A stretch of 64,000 nucleotides of DNA from Olsenella sp. Marseille-P4559 (GTDB lineage: Bacteria; Actinomycetota; Coriobacteriia; Coriobacteriales; Atopobiaceae): positions 1,568-65,567 of the forward strand of contig NZ_LR027574.1 of assembly GCF_900605015.1 (NCBI RefSeq), given 5' to 3'. This document shows positions 20,130 through 28,210 of this stretch, piece after piece. Numbering within the stretch: position 1 is the stretch's first letter; each line of letters starts with the position of its first letter. The position numbers were made by a program, and so were the translations under genes. The notes under the pieces are model-generated. The model ran no database searches and was not told the origin of the DNA. It saw only the letters and a program-made list of their open reading frames with translations.

Positions 20130-20340
20130 GTCACACAATCGTTGCCGAACGTGTGACGAGCGCAGGGCGTCACAGAAACGCATTCGAATGTGTGACGGGG
20201 CGTCACAGAAACGCATTCAATTGTGTGACAAGCGCAGGACGTCACACAAACGCGTCCGAATGTGTGATGGGGCGTCACAGAAACGCATTCGATTGTGTGA
20301 CAAGCGCAGGACGTCACAGAAACGCATTCGAATGTGTGAT
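20130..20340 (+). repeat. array of six 28-bp palindromes with alternating 39/33-bp spacing
   Basis: Six 28-bp units of the form GTCACA...TGTGAC/T start at 20130, 20169, 20202, 20241, 20274 and 20313. Each has a dyad at its ends and a semi-symmetric centre (ACGCATTCGAATGTGT in the best copies). The linkers alternate between a long form ending CGCAGGAC or CGCAGGGC and a short GGGGC, so the higher-order period is 72 bp. It lies in the 371-base gap between queD and the GH5-like gene and contains no supported gene. The outer motif TGTGA/TCACA recalls CRP half-sites, but spacing across linkers is 7 or 13 bases. Confidence 0.9.
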
Positions 20341-20420
20341 ACAGAGGAGCGCGCCTGAACCCGCTCGCCTGCGCTACACTCTGAAGAGGCGCTGAACTTT
20401 GATGGGAGCGGAGGCGGCGC

Positions 20421-21482
20421 ATGGCAGAGAACGCACTTCATGGCGTCAACCTTACCGGTTGGCTTACGCTTGAGTCCTGGGTCACGCCGGAGCTCTTCTC
20501 CGGATCCGGGGCCCTTGATGAGCCCTCGCTGGTCACATCGCTGGGGGCAAAGGGATATCGCGAGGTGGTCAGGCGCCACCGCGCCCGCTTTGTGACAAAG
20601 GAAGACTTCTCTCGCATAGCGTCTCGTGGCTTCAATGCCGTGAGGTTGCCCGTCCCCTGGTACGTCTTTGGCGAGAACGGTCCCAACCCCGGTCCCCACC
20701 AGGGCTGCATCGAAGAGGTTGACCAGGCGCTCGAGTGGGCCGAGGAGATCGACCTCAAGGTGGTTTTCGCGCTTGCGGTAAGCCCGGGCGTCCCCGGAGA
20801 CGAGCAGGCCTGGAACAGCTTCACCGACAACCGTGGCATTCGCGAGAACGCCCTTTGGGTCCTCTCCCAGCTGAGTTCGAGGTACGCCTCGCGCATGGGC
20901 TTCTACGGTATTGAGGTCGCAGATGATGCCCGCATCCAGGTACGGCATGGCCTGAGCGTCACCGACGGCATGCCTGGCCATCAACTGAGAAACTACTACC
21001 GCGCCGCGTACGACCGCGTGCGTGAGGCTGCGGGCCCAGAGCCGGTGGTCATTCTCCCCGATGCGGGCATTCCCACCGATTGGCGTCGCTTCATGGCGCA
21101 GCGCCAGTACCAAAACGTGTGGCTTGACTGCCACCTGGACAAGCCGTCTGCCATCATGGCCGACATTGGCTACGTGCCTGGGGCAAACACGCTTGGCGTG
21201 CGGAAGATCATGACGACCATCCATCGCCACATACGAGAAGACCAGCGAAGCGGCCTTCCCGTGATGGTGGGCAAGTGGTCATCGGCGCTTCCCATCGCAG
21301 ATGCGGCCATGACACCAGAGGGGCGTGTGGCACTCGAGCGCATCTACTCGTCCGAGCAGCTCACGGCATACGAGAAGCTCCCGGCGTGGTTCTTCCAGAC
21401 CTGGAAGACCACGGGCAGGCTCTCGAGCTGGGATGCCCGCGTGGCGCTCTCGTCGTTCGAGCGGGGGATCATCTCCAGATGA
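20421..21482 (+). CDS. GH5-family-like protein lacking both catalytic glutamates
   Basis: The 353-residue protein aligns by eye with GH5 exo-beta-1,3-glucanases: LHGVNLTGWLTLESWVTPELF at the start, FVTKEDFSRIASRGFNAVRLPVPW, and later VWLDCHLDK and GLPVMVGKWSSALP. In active enzymes the acid/base is in an Asn-Glu-Pro motif; here the equivalent is ADD (residues 167-169, after GIEV). The nucleophile normally sits in G-E-W-S; here it is G-K-W-S with Lys at 285. The histidine motif after strand 3 is also altered (ALAVSPG). No signal peptide is visible, so it is cytoplasmic. It is probably not a normal hydrolase. It overlaps rsmI by 4 bases. Confidence 0.75.
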   Translation: MAENALHGVNLTGWLTLESWVTPELFSGSGALDEPSLVTSLGAKGYREVVRRHRARFVTKEDFSRIASRGFNAVRLPVPWYVFGENGPNPGPHQGCIEEVDQALEWAEEIDLKVVFALAVSPGVPGDEQAWNSFTDNRGIRENALWVLSQLSSRYASRMGFYGIEVADDARIQVRHGLSVTDGMPGHQLRNYYRAAYDRVREAAGPEPVVILPDAGIPTDWRRFMAQRQYQNVWLDCHLDKPSAIMADIGYVPGANTLGVRKIMTTIHRHIREDQRSGLPVMVGKWSSALPIADAAMTPEGRVALERIYSSEQLTAYEKLPAWFFQTWKTTGRLSSWDARVALSSFERGIISR

Positions 21483-22345
21483 CAGGCATTCTCTCCGTGG
21501 TGGGCACGCCCATCGGCAACCTCGAGGACGCCTCTGCGCGCGTGATCAGGACGCTCTCCGAGGCAAGCGTCATTCTCTGCGAAGACACGAGGGTCACGGG
21601 CAGGCTTCTCTCGGCCTTTGGCCTGCACGTGCCTCTCGTGCGCTGCGATGAGAACGTGATTGCGTCAAAGATTGCCCCTGCGCTTGCGCGCATGGAGGCG
21701 GGCGAGCGCGTGGTCTTTGTCTCGGACGCGGGCATGCCGGCCGTGAGCGACCCTGGCCAGTGCCTGGTTGATGCCGTGCTTGACGCGGGCCTCCCTGTCG
21801 AGGTTGTGCCCGGGCCCTCGGCCGTGACGTGCGCCGTTGTTGCGTCTGGCCTGGCGTGCGAGCACTTCTTCTTCGAAGGCTTCCTGCCTCGCCGACATTC
21901 CGCGCAGCTTGCGCGCCTGGACGTCTTGGCGCAGGTGCCCGGGGCAATCGTCTGCTACGAGTCCCCGCATCGCGTGGTCGCAACGCTTGCAAGCGTGGCC
22001 GAGGTCATGCCGCACCGTAAGGTGGCCCTGGTACGAGAGCTCACCAAGCTGCACGAGGAGGTCGTGCGCGGCGTGGCACCCGTGCTTGCCGCAGCCGTGG
22101 CGGCGCGCGACGAGGTGCGCGGGGAGTGTGTCATTGTGATTGCGTCGCCCTCACCGGAGGAGCTTGAAGGGTGCCGCAGGGCCCAAGCATCGGGGCCAAC
22201 AAGCCTGGATGAGGCAATCGACGAGGGGCTTTCTTTGGGAGAGTCCACAAGTGCGCTTGCAAGACGGCTTGCAAAGGCGTTCAAGGCCAATAAATCAGAC
22301 GTATATAACGCAATACTATGTCGCGCACAGGCTTTGGATGAATAA
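21479..22345 (+). CDS. rsmI: 16S rRNA (cytidine-1402-2'-O)-methyltransferase RsmI
   Basis: RsmI methylates the ribose of C1402 in 16S rRNA. The 288-residue protein starts TGILSVVGTPIGNLEDASAR, with the SAM-binding GTPIGN loop, and has CEDTRVTGRLL, FVSDAGMPAVSDPG, EVVPGPSAVTCAVVASGL, and FFEGFLPRR, all family signatures. The ATG at 21479 overlaps the stop of the GH5-like gene (ATGA). The C-terminal segment (SLGESTSALARRLAKAFKAN) is the usual helical domain. Confidence 0.95.
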   Translation: MTGILSVVGTPIGNLEDASARVIRTLSEASVILCEDTRVTGRLLSAFGLHVPLVRCDENVIASKIAPALARMEAGERVVFVSDAGMPAVSDPGQCLVDAVLDAGLPVEVVPGPSAVTCAVVASGLACEHFFFEGFLPRRHSAQLARLDVLAQVPGAIVCYESPHRVVATLASVAEVMPHRKVALVRELTKLHEEVVRGVAPVLAAAVAARDEVRGECVIVIASPSPEELEGCRRAQASGPTSLDEAIDEGLSLGESTSALARRLAKAFKANKSDVYNAILCRAQALDE

Positions 22346-22512
22346 GGTCGCCTTGGGTTGTGCGCCCCCGCCCTCTTGAGTATCGTTGTTGGCGGGTGTT
22401 GCCCATAGCGTGTTTGTCGGGGATCTGTTGGTTGGGGTGTTCTTTGGTGTTGGAGTCAAGGGTGTTGGGGGACAACGCGGAGATTTCCACCGGCGGCAGC
22501 GTGTGCGGAAAC

Positions 22513-23232
22513 ATGCGGGACGCCTCGAGACCCCGTTACCTCACTGTTGCGGAAGTACTTAGAAAGATGATCTACAACTATGAGCTGGAGCCGGGGGAGA
22601 GGATTCCCTCCGAGCACGAGCTTATGGACCGCTTTGACATTGCACGAGGAACGGCACGCCATGCAATCAAGCTGCTTGTAGAGGAAGGCCTTCTCAAACA
22701 GGCCCACGGCCGTGGGACCTTTGTGTCAAGCCCTGACATCACCCACAATGTAGGTGACTTTCCGCTTTCTTTTGCTCAGTCCCTCACTCAGCAGGGCAAG
22801 GAGTTCACCACGCGCCTGGCCTATTCCAAGGTCGAGGTTCCTCCTCCGGCGATGCAGGTGGCACTCGATATTAGGCCGGGCTACAAGGCACTTTACCTCG
22901 AGCGCGTGCGTATGGTGGAGGGTGCGCCGCTTCTGGCTCAGGAGAGCTGGGTGTCCTTGGTCGAGTGCTCTGGCATTGAACGGTCGGACTTCGAGCGCGA
23001 CACGCTCTTTGACTGCATTGAGCGCTGCTCTGGCCGAAGGGTGAAAAGCTCGGTCATGACCTATAGCGCCAGGAATTCAGGGCCAAAGTACGCCTCGATT
23101 CTGGGCTGCGACGAGAGTACGGCACTTCTTGTGCTCGAGCAGGTTATGTCGCTCGACGATGGTAGGCCCGTGTCCTGGGACCGCACGTGGCTCAGGCCAG
23201 GTCAGACGGTGACTGGTACCACGCGACGCTAA
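22513..23232 (+). CDS. GntR-family regulator (HutC/UTRA type)
   Basis: The 239-residue protein has an N-terminal winged helix (RYLTVAEVLRKMIYNYELEPGERIPSEHELMDRFDIARGTARHAI, read in two parts) and a C-terminal UTRA ligand-binding domain (YLERVRMVEGAPLLAQESWV, later LLVLEQVMSLDDGRPVSWDRTW). It probably controls the galactitol-type PTS operon that starts about 340 bases downstream, binding a sugar phosphate. The start is uncertain: ATG 22513 fits the family start but has no clear ribosome site; GTG 22501 is the alternative. The gap before it holds no gene. Confidence 0.85.
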   Translation: MRDASRPRYLTVAEVLRKMIYNYELEPGERIPSEHELMDRFDIARGTARHAIKLLVEEGLLKQAHGRGTFVSSPDITHNVGDFPLSFAQSLTQQGKEFTTRLAYSKVEVPPPAMQVALDIRPGYKALYLERVRMVEGAPLLAQESWVSLVECSGIERSDFERDTLFDCIERCSGRRVKSSVMTYSARNSGPKYASILGCDESTALLVLEQVMSLDDGRPVSWDRTWLRPGQTVTGTTRR

Positions 23233-23533
23233 CAACAAAGCCAGACGGGGGAAGAGTCCTCGCATGTAACGGGAATGATCATCTCGTCTTGGAAAGCAAA
23301 TGCCGTTTGCCGCCCAATTGCTACCGCTTACCGTCAGATGAGGAATCTCTCCGATTAAATTAACGGATGTTTTTCCCATTAAATACCATTTACTAGCATA
23401 ATATTGCAGATAATACCCATAAATAACTTATAATCTGTCCTATATATACTATTGTATTTGAAACACGCGATATCTTGAACTTATACAATCTCAGCCGAAC
23501 AAGTTTGTGATACAGTTCCGCATTGGCAGTTAT
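23233..23533 (+). promoter_or_regulatory. AT-rich promoter/operator region of the PTS operon
   Basis: This gap is strikingly AT-rich in a GC-rich neighbourhood. TATAAT at 23429-23434 is a perfect -10, and a second candidate (TATACAAT) lies around 23482. Short partial palindromes such as TAAATACCATTTA lie just upstream and could be sites for the adjacent GntR regulator. The exact operator cannot be assigned by reading alone. Confidence 0.45.
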
Positions 23534-23583
23534 TCCGGAAGGGGGCCAGTATGGAGAATCCGGAAGGGGGCCAGTATGGAGAA
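23534..23583 (+). repeat. 25-bp tandem duplication carrying ribosome site and start codon
   Basis: TCCGGAAGGGGGCCAGTATG followed by GAGAA occurs twice in direct succession (23534-23558 and 23559-23583). Each copy holds an AGGGGG ribosome site and an ATG. The first ATG (23551) opens a frame that stops after about 21 codons; the second (23576) is the expected start of the TIM-like gene. A 25-base unit is not a multiple of three, so the two starts are in different frames. Confidence 0.9.
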
Positions 23584-24281
23584 AGTTGTATTGCGTCGTC
23601 CGTTTTTTTGTCGTGAATCCGAAATCCTATCTGTATGGCGAGGAGCTTCGAAAGCTTGCCAAGAGGACCGACGAACTCTGCAAGGAGTACAACTTCCAGA
23701 GCCTCTTCACTGCACAGCTGATTGACCTTGCTTGGGTTGCCGAGAACTGCCCCCACCTCATTCCATGCGCCCAGAACATGGAGAGCCTGAAGCCTGGCCG
23801 TGGAATGGGTCACATCCTGCCCGAGGCGCTCGCTGCCGCTGGCGTCAAGGCGACCTTCCTCAACCACGCCGAGAACCCCATGACTGTCAGCGGGCTTGCA
23901 AAGACCATCAGGCGTGCCCGTGAGGTGGGTATCCTTACCTGCGTCTGTGCTGACTCCGTTGACGAGGCGCGTGCCATCGCCGAGCTGCACCCCGACATCA
24001 TGACCTGCGAGCTCACGGAACTCATTGGCACTGGCAAGATTGCCGGGCCTGACTACATTCGTCAGTCCACAGCTGCCGTCAAGGAGGTCTCGCCCAAGAC
24101 CATGGTGCTTCAGGCTGCGGGAATCTCGACCGGCCAGGACGTCTACGACGCAATCATCTATGGCGGTGACGCCACGGGCGGTACTTCCGGCATCGTGGCA
24201 GCTGCAGATCCGTTTGCCGTTCTGGACGAGATGTTCGAGGCGCTCGACCGCGTGCGCACGGACCTTCAGGAAAAGGAGTAG
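23576..24281 (+). pseudogene. triosephosphate-isomerase-like gene with 1-base frameshift near start
   Basis: The body of the protein is a TIM-family isomerase: VVNPKSYLYGEELRKLA with the N-x-K catalytic lysine region, PCAQNMESLKPGRGMGHILP, LNHAENPM (catalytic His), CELTELIGTGKIAGP (catalytic Glu), and DATGGTSGIVAA (phosphate loop). The proper N terminus MEKVVLRRPFF is in the frame of the ATG at 23576, but the rest is in another frame. The join is a run of seven T at about 23603-23609; six T would restore MEKVVLRRPFFVVNPKSYLYG. Either the base is an error or the gene is off unless an internal GTG at about 23613 is used. It is the first gene of the PTS operon. Confidence 0.75.
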
Positions 24282-24284
24282 GGC

Positions 24285-24806
24285 ATGGCAGTCTGCAAGG
24301 ACCGCGTTGTCGTTGAGACGTCTGCCGGCAAGCCCACCTACGTGGACGTGACCGACGAGGTGCGCAGAATCGTCGAGGCGAGCGGCGTCAAGGAGGGCGT
24401 AGTCTTCTGCATCTCGCAGCACACCACCTGCGCCGTCTTTACCGAAGAGTTTGATCATGACCACAATCCCGCTGGCGACACCTTCCTGCAGGTCGATCTC
24501 AATAACGGCCTGGAGAAGGTCTTCCCCGAGCAGCATGACTGGACGACGTACAACTATCCTGGCCTGCATCACTTTGAGGAAGTCGAGTCTTGGCCAAACC
24601 CCGAGGCGTACCTGCCTGGCGGCGACCGTCGCTACCTCTGGAATGGTGACGGGCACCTGCGCAGCACGCTCATCGGCAGCAGCGTTACCCTCGAGGTTGA
24701 GGATGGAAAGCTCCAGATGAGCGGTCTCGCAAGCATCTTCTTTGTCGATTACGATCGCACGCGCGAACGCACCCGCAAGCTCCGTGTGATCGTGATGGGT
24801 GAGTAA
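24285..24806 (+). CDS. yjbQ: YjbQ-family (UPF0047) protein
   Basis: This 173-residue protein belongs to the YjbQ family. Signatures are VFCISQHTTCAVFTEEF near residue 45, DHDHNPAGDT, and the C-terminal half DGHLRSTLIGSSVTLEVEDGK. Some YjbQ proteins show weak thiamine-phosphate synthase activity, but the physiological role is not settled. It starts 3 bases after the TIM-like gene, inside a sugar-PTS operon, which suggests a role on a phosphorylated sugar intermediate or a side product. That is inference. Confidence 0.88.
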   Translation: MAVCKDRVVVETSAGKPTYVDVTDEVRRIVEASGVKEGVVFCISQHTTCAVFTEEFDHDHNPAGDTFLQVDLNNGLEKVFPEQHDWTTYNYPGLHHFEEVESWPNPEAYLPGGDRRYLWNGDGHLRSTLIGSSVTLEVEDGKLQMSGLASIFFVDYDRTRERTRKLRVIVMGE

Positions 24807-24895
24807 CTCGCAACCGGGTCCTCGGAAGGACTTAGAGCGCGAGTCTGCCATAGGGCGAGTGTAACGGCAGTTAGTTTCACGAGAGGAGGAAGTTT

Positions 24896-25186
24896 ATGGT
24901 CAATATTCTATTGGCGTGCGGCTCCGGCATCGCGACTTCTACGGCGGTGGCCGCAAAGATCAAGGACCTTCTTAACGACAATGGCTACGGTGGCAAGTTC
25001 AACATCACGACCTGCTCCATCGCTGATGCTGTGGGAAAGTCCTCTAGCGCCGACCTTGTCATCGCGACAACGGTTAAGCCCGGGGGTATCGAGTGCCCGT
25101 TCATCTCGGGTATCCCTTTCCTGACCGGTATGGGTCGCGCTAATGCCGAGAAGCAGGTCCTGGCCTTCATGGCCCAGAAGGCCTAG
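24896..25186 (+). CDS. gatB: PTS galactitol-type EIIB component
   Basis: The 96-residue protein has the phosphocysteine loop at residues 6-12 (LLACGSGIATST), as in GatB-type IIB proteins, and ends with a short helical tail. It takes phosphate from the IIA protein encoded last in the operon and passes it to the sugar on IIC. A clear ribosome site, AGGAGGA, lies upstream of the ATG. Confidence 0.9.
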   Translation: MVNILLACGSGIATSTAVAAKIKDLLNDNGYGGKFNITTCSIADAVGKSSSADLVIATTVKPGGIECPFISGIPFLTGMGRANAEKQVLAFMAQKA

Positions 25187-25263
25187 CGGGCTAGCGGCCT
25201 AAGATCAAGGAGGCGGGGACGTGTCTGGGTGCGGGCCCGCCACGAGTAGAAGGTACATCAAAT

Positions 25264-26676
25264 ATGGACTCAATCGTAGGGTTCTTTTCTGGCTTGTCCA
25301 GCCTGGGCGTCTCGGTTGTAATGCCGATCGTCCTCACTATCATTGGCTGCCTGTTTGGCTGCGGATTTGGCAAGAGCCTGAAGGCCGGCCTTACCGTGGG
25401 TATCGGCTTCATCGGCCTTAACCTCGTTATAAACCAGCTTATGGGTACCGACCTTGCTGGTGCGGTCACCGCTATGGTCCAGCGCTTTGGCTTGAGCCTG
25501 TCCGTCATCGACGTCGGCTGGCCTGCTGCCTCCGCAATCGCCATGGGCTCTGTGGTGGGCACGATTATCATCCCGCTTGGTCTCCTGGTCAACATCGTGA
25601 TGCTCGTCACTAACACGACCCAGACTGCGGACGTCGATATCTGGAACTACTGGCACTTCGCCTTCACTGGCGCCCTCGTGGCCATTGTGACCAACAGCGT
25701 GGCACTGGGCATCTGCGCCGCAATCATCAACGAGGTTGTCGTTCTGATCATCGGCGACGTCACCGCGCCTCTCGTCGAGGAGTCCCTTGGTCTGCCCGGT
25801 GTCTCCATCCCTCACGGCTTTGCTGGCGCCTATGCTCCTATCGCCTGGGTCATGGACAAGATCATCGACAGGATTCCTGGCCTGAGCAAGGTCAACATCA
25901 ACGTCGAGAGCATGCAGAAGAAGTTCGGCGTCTTTGGTGACCCGATCCTTCTTGGCTCCATCATCGGTCTCGTCATCGGCATCCTCGCTGGCTACGGCTT
26001 CCTGCCTGGTAAGGACACCCCGTCCTTCCTCGCGACCGCGGTCTACATGGGCGCCGTCATGGTCCTGATTCCGAAGATGGCTGCCCTGCTGATGGAGGGC
26101 CTGCTCCCCATCTCTGACGCCGCCTCCAACTTCATCTCTGAGCACTTCCAGAACCGTGGCAAAATCTACATCGGCCTTGACTCTGCAGTCGGCACCGGTC
26201 ACCCCGTCACCCTGACGATGGCACTCATCCTTGTTCCGTTCTGCATCGCCCTCTCGTTCGTCCTGCCTGGCAACAAGGTCATGCCCCTCGCTGACCTCGC
26301 CTGCATCCCGTACATGCTCGTCCTTGTCACGCCCATCGTTCATCAGAACGGCTTCCGTGGCATCCTCTGCGGCATCGTTGTCCTCGCCGTTGGCCTCTAC
26401 ATCGCCACCGACCTTTCACCGTTGATCACCCAGGCCGCGCATGACGTCAACTTCGACATGGGTGGGGCAGCCGCCATCTCCTCCATCTGTGACGGCGCAA
26501 ACCCGCTCACCTGGGTCATCGTCCGCCTTGGCCAGCTTGGCGGCGGCCTTGGCCTGCTCGTCCCCGGTGCAGGCGTCATCGCTCTGGCCCTCTGGAACCG
26601 CAAGCGCATCATCGCTGAGGCCGAGGAGATGCACGAGGAGGCCGCTGAGGCCACCAACGGGACCCCCTCGAACTAG
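25264..26676 (+). CDS. gatC: PTS galactitol-type EIIC permease
   Basis: This 470-residue membrane protein matches the galactitol-family IIC (GatC). Landmarks are GCLFGCGFGKSLKAGLTVGIGFIGLNLV near the N terminus (two parts), VDVGWPAASAIAMGS, WNYWHFAFTGALV, and a C-terminal GANPLTWVIVRLGQ. About twelve hydrophobic segments are visible. It forms the membrane channel of the PTS with GatA and GatB. Galactitol-type IIC proteins also carry arabinitol, ribitol or related polyols, so the substrate is open. A terminator-like hairpin follows. Confidence 0.9.
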   Translation: MDSIVGFFSGLSSLGVSVVMPIVLTIIGCLFGCGFGKSLKAGLTVGIGFIGLNLVINQLMGTDLAGAVTAMVQRFGLSLSVIDVGWPAASAIAMGSVVGTIIIPLGLLVNIVMLVTNTTQTADVDIWNYWHFAFTGALVAIVTNSVALGICAAIINEVVVLIIGDVTAPLVEESLGLPGVSIPHGFAGAYAPIAWVMDKIIDRIPGLSKVNINVESMQKKFGVFGDPILLGSIIGLVIGILAGYGFLPGKDTPSFLATAVYMGAVMVLIPKMAALLMEGLLPISDAASNFISEHFQNRGKIYIGLDSAVGTGHPVTLTMALILVPFCIALSFVLPGNKVMPLADLACIPYMLVLVTPIVHQNGFRGILCGIVVLAVGLYIATDLSPLITQAAHDVNFDMGGAAAISSICDGANPLTWVIVRLGQLGGGLGLLVPGAGVIALALWNRKRIIAEAEEMHEEAAEATNGTPSN

Positions 26677-26722
26677 TCTGTCGTCCCTGGCAACTGCCGC
26701 ACTCGTCCTTTTCACTCGCTCC

Positions 26723-26760
26723 GCAGAGACGGGACTCTGTAAGGGGTCCCGCCTCTGCTT
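26723..26760 (+). terminator. internal terminator/attenuator after gatC
   Basis: GCAGAGACGGGAC at 26723-26735 pairs with GTCCCGCCTCTGC at 26746-26758 with one mismatch, followed by TTTG. It may reduce expression of the genes further downstream relative to gatBC. Confidence 0.65.
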
Positions 26761-26775
26761 TGTATGGGAGTCAGC

Positions 26776-27312
26776 ATGAAGACCTATAGGTATGAGCAGG
26801 CTAAGTTCAACGTCTCGGTTATCGCGACGGGCATGTTCTGCCTCGTGCTCTGCATCGTTTCCGCGCTGAGCATCATGGGCGTGGCGGATCTTCTCCCTGC
26901 GCCCATCGCGGTGCTCGTCCTGATTGTTGCAAGCTATCAGGTGTGGAACACCTTCGTTGCTATCGCAAACCCCCAAGATGTCATCATCGACGAGGACTCA
27001 ATAACCTTTGGCGCCTTTGGGCGTCGCGATCGCTTCGCCTTCGCTGACATCAAGAGCTTCAATGTACGCGAGGTGGGTGGCAACGCGAGAATCTATGTTC
27101 GCGTCAACGGAGGCGGGCTTCTTCGCGGCAGGTACTGGCTGCAGACTCTCTACATGAGCGATGGCGAGGAACTCTTCCAGTGGATGGAGGACTTTGAGTA
27201 TCGCGTGGAACCAGACAGTCTCAAGGCCCGTGCGCGTCGCTCGAGCGAGATTGCGGCAGTCGGGGACAAGGGTGCTCTTCCAAACAAGACCGACAAGAGG
27301 AGAAAGAGGTAG
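26776..27312 (+). CDS. two-helix membrane protein with PH-like tail, function unknown
   Basis: The 178-residue protein has two adjacent membrane helices (about residues 13-35, VSVIATGMFCLVLCIVSALS; and 42-60, PIAVLVLIVASYQVWNTFVA). A soluble beta-rich part (VIIDEDSITFGAFGRRDRFAF onward) follows, resembling bacterial PH-like domains, then a basic end (NKTDKRRKR). I do not recognise the family. It sits between gatC and the aldolase, 3 bases before the latter. The ATG at 26776 has GGGAG upstream. Confidence 0.65.
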   Translation: MKTYRYEQAKFNVSVIATGMFCLVLCIVSALSIMGVADLLPAPIAVLVLIVASYQVWNTFVAIANPQDVIIDEDSITFGAFGRRDRFAFADIKSFNVREVGGNARIYVRVNGGGLLRGRYWLQTLYMSDGEELFQWMEDFEYRVEPDSLKARARRSSEIAAVGDKGALPNKTDKRRKR

Positions 27313-27315
27313 GAC

Positions 27316-28200
27316 ATGATTGTCAACCTTCGCGACATCTGTGCGATTGCCGAGCAGAACAACATGGCTGTCGCGTCAATCAACGTGCCGAGCCTTGAGG
27401 CGCTTCGTGCCACACTCGACGCGGCGGAAGAGACCGGCTACCCCGTCATCCTGAGCCACGCGGAGGGCCACGAGCCCTTTGCGCCTCTTGATGCTCTTGG
27501 CCCCTCCATCGTTGCGCTGTCCGAGCGCTCCAGCGCAATGGTATGCGTGCACCTCGATCACTGCGAGCACCTCTCCTACATGCGCCGTGCCCTCGAGATG
27601 GGCTTCACGGGTGCCATGTTCGACGGGTCCCTCCTTCCCTACGAGGAGAACGTCGAGAACTCGCAGCGTGCCGCCGACATGGTCTCTGGCTTTGACTGCG
27701 GACTCGAGTGCGAGCTGGGTTCGATGGGCACGCGCGAGAATGGCATTGGCCACGAGAACGACCACGTCTCCGAGGTCGCCTACACCAATCCCGACCAGGC
27801 GGAGGACTTCATTTCTAAGACGGGGCTCGACATCCTGGCTTGCTCCTTTGGAACCTCACACGGCATCTACAAGGGCGAGCCGCACCTGTCCTTTGATGTC
27901 CTGACCCAGATTCGAGACCGTGTGAAGGTCCCCCTGGTCATGCACGGCGGCTCTGGTATCTCGGACGACGACTACCGTCGTTCCATCGATGCCGGCATCC
28001 GCAAGATTAACTATTACACCTATGGCGTCAAATACGCGGGCGACGCGGTGCGCAGGGTCATTGCCGACTACGAGGCCAAGAGCCCCGGCCAGGCCATCGT
28101 GTACTGGCACGACATGACGCAGGCTGCGTACGAGACTCTGTTCCAGGACTTCAGGCACGTCATCGAGATATTTGCAAACGGCGCCGCGCCGCTTGTCTAG
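27316..28200 (+). CDS. class II aldolase, fructose/tagatose-bisphosphate type
   Basis: The 294-residue protein is a zinc-dependent class II aldolase of the FbaA/GatY/KbaY type. VCVHLDHCEH holds the catalytic Asp and first zinc His, then come GFTGAMFDGSLLPYEENV, ECELGSMGTRE with the second metal ligand region, FGTSHGIYKG (zinc His) and PLVMHGGSGISDDD (zinc His and phosphate loop). It would split a ketose-1,6-bisphosphate to dihydroxyacetone phosphate and an aldehyde. The nearby TIM-like gene could then interconvert triose phosphates. No kinase making a bisphosphate is encoded in the operon. Confidence 0.88.
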   Translation: MIVNLRDICAIAEQNNMAVASINVPSLEALRATLDAAEETGYPVILSHAEGHEPFAPLDALGPSIVALSERSSAMVCVHLDHCEHLSYMRRALEMGFTGAMFDGSLLPYEENVENSQRAADMVSGFDCGLECELGSMGTRENGIGHENDHVSEVAYTNPDQAEDFISKTGLDILACSFGTSHGIYKGEPHLSFDVLTQIRDRVKVPLVMHGGSGISDDDYRRSIDAGIRKINYYTYGVKYAGDAVRRVIADYEAKSPGQAIVYWHDMTQAAYETLFQDFRHVIEIFANGAAPLV

Positions 28201-28210
28201 GAGGTAATTG

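Noticed and set aside
20130-20340. The palindrome array read as a CRISPR array
   Set aside because: Linkers between units are 5 or 11 bases and repeated, not unique 25-40 bp spacers.
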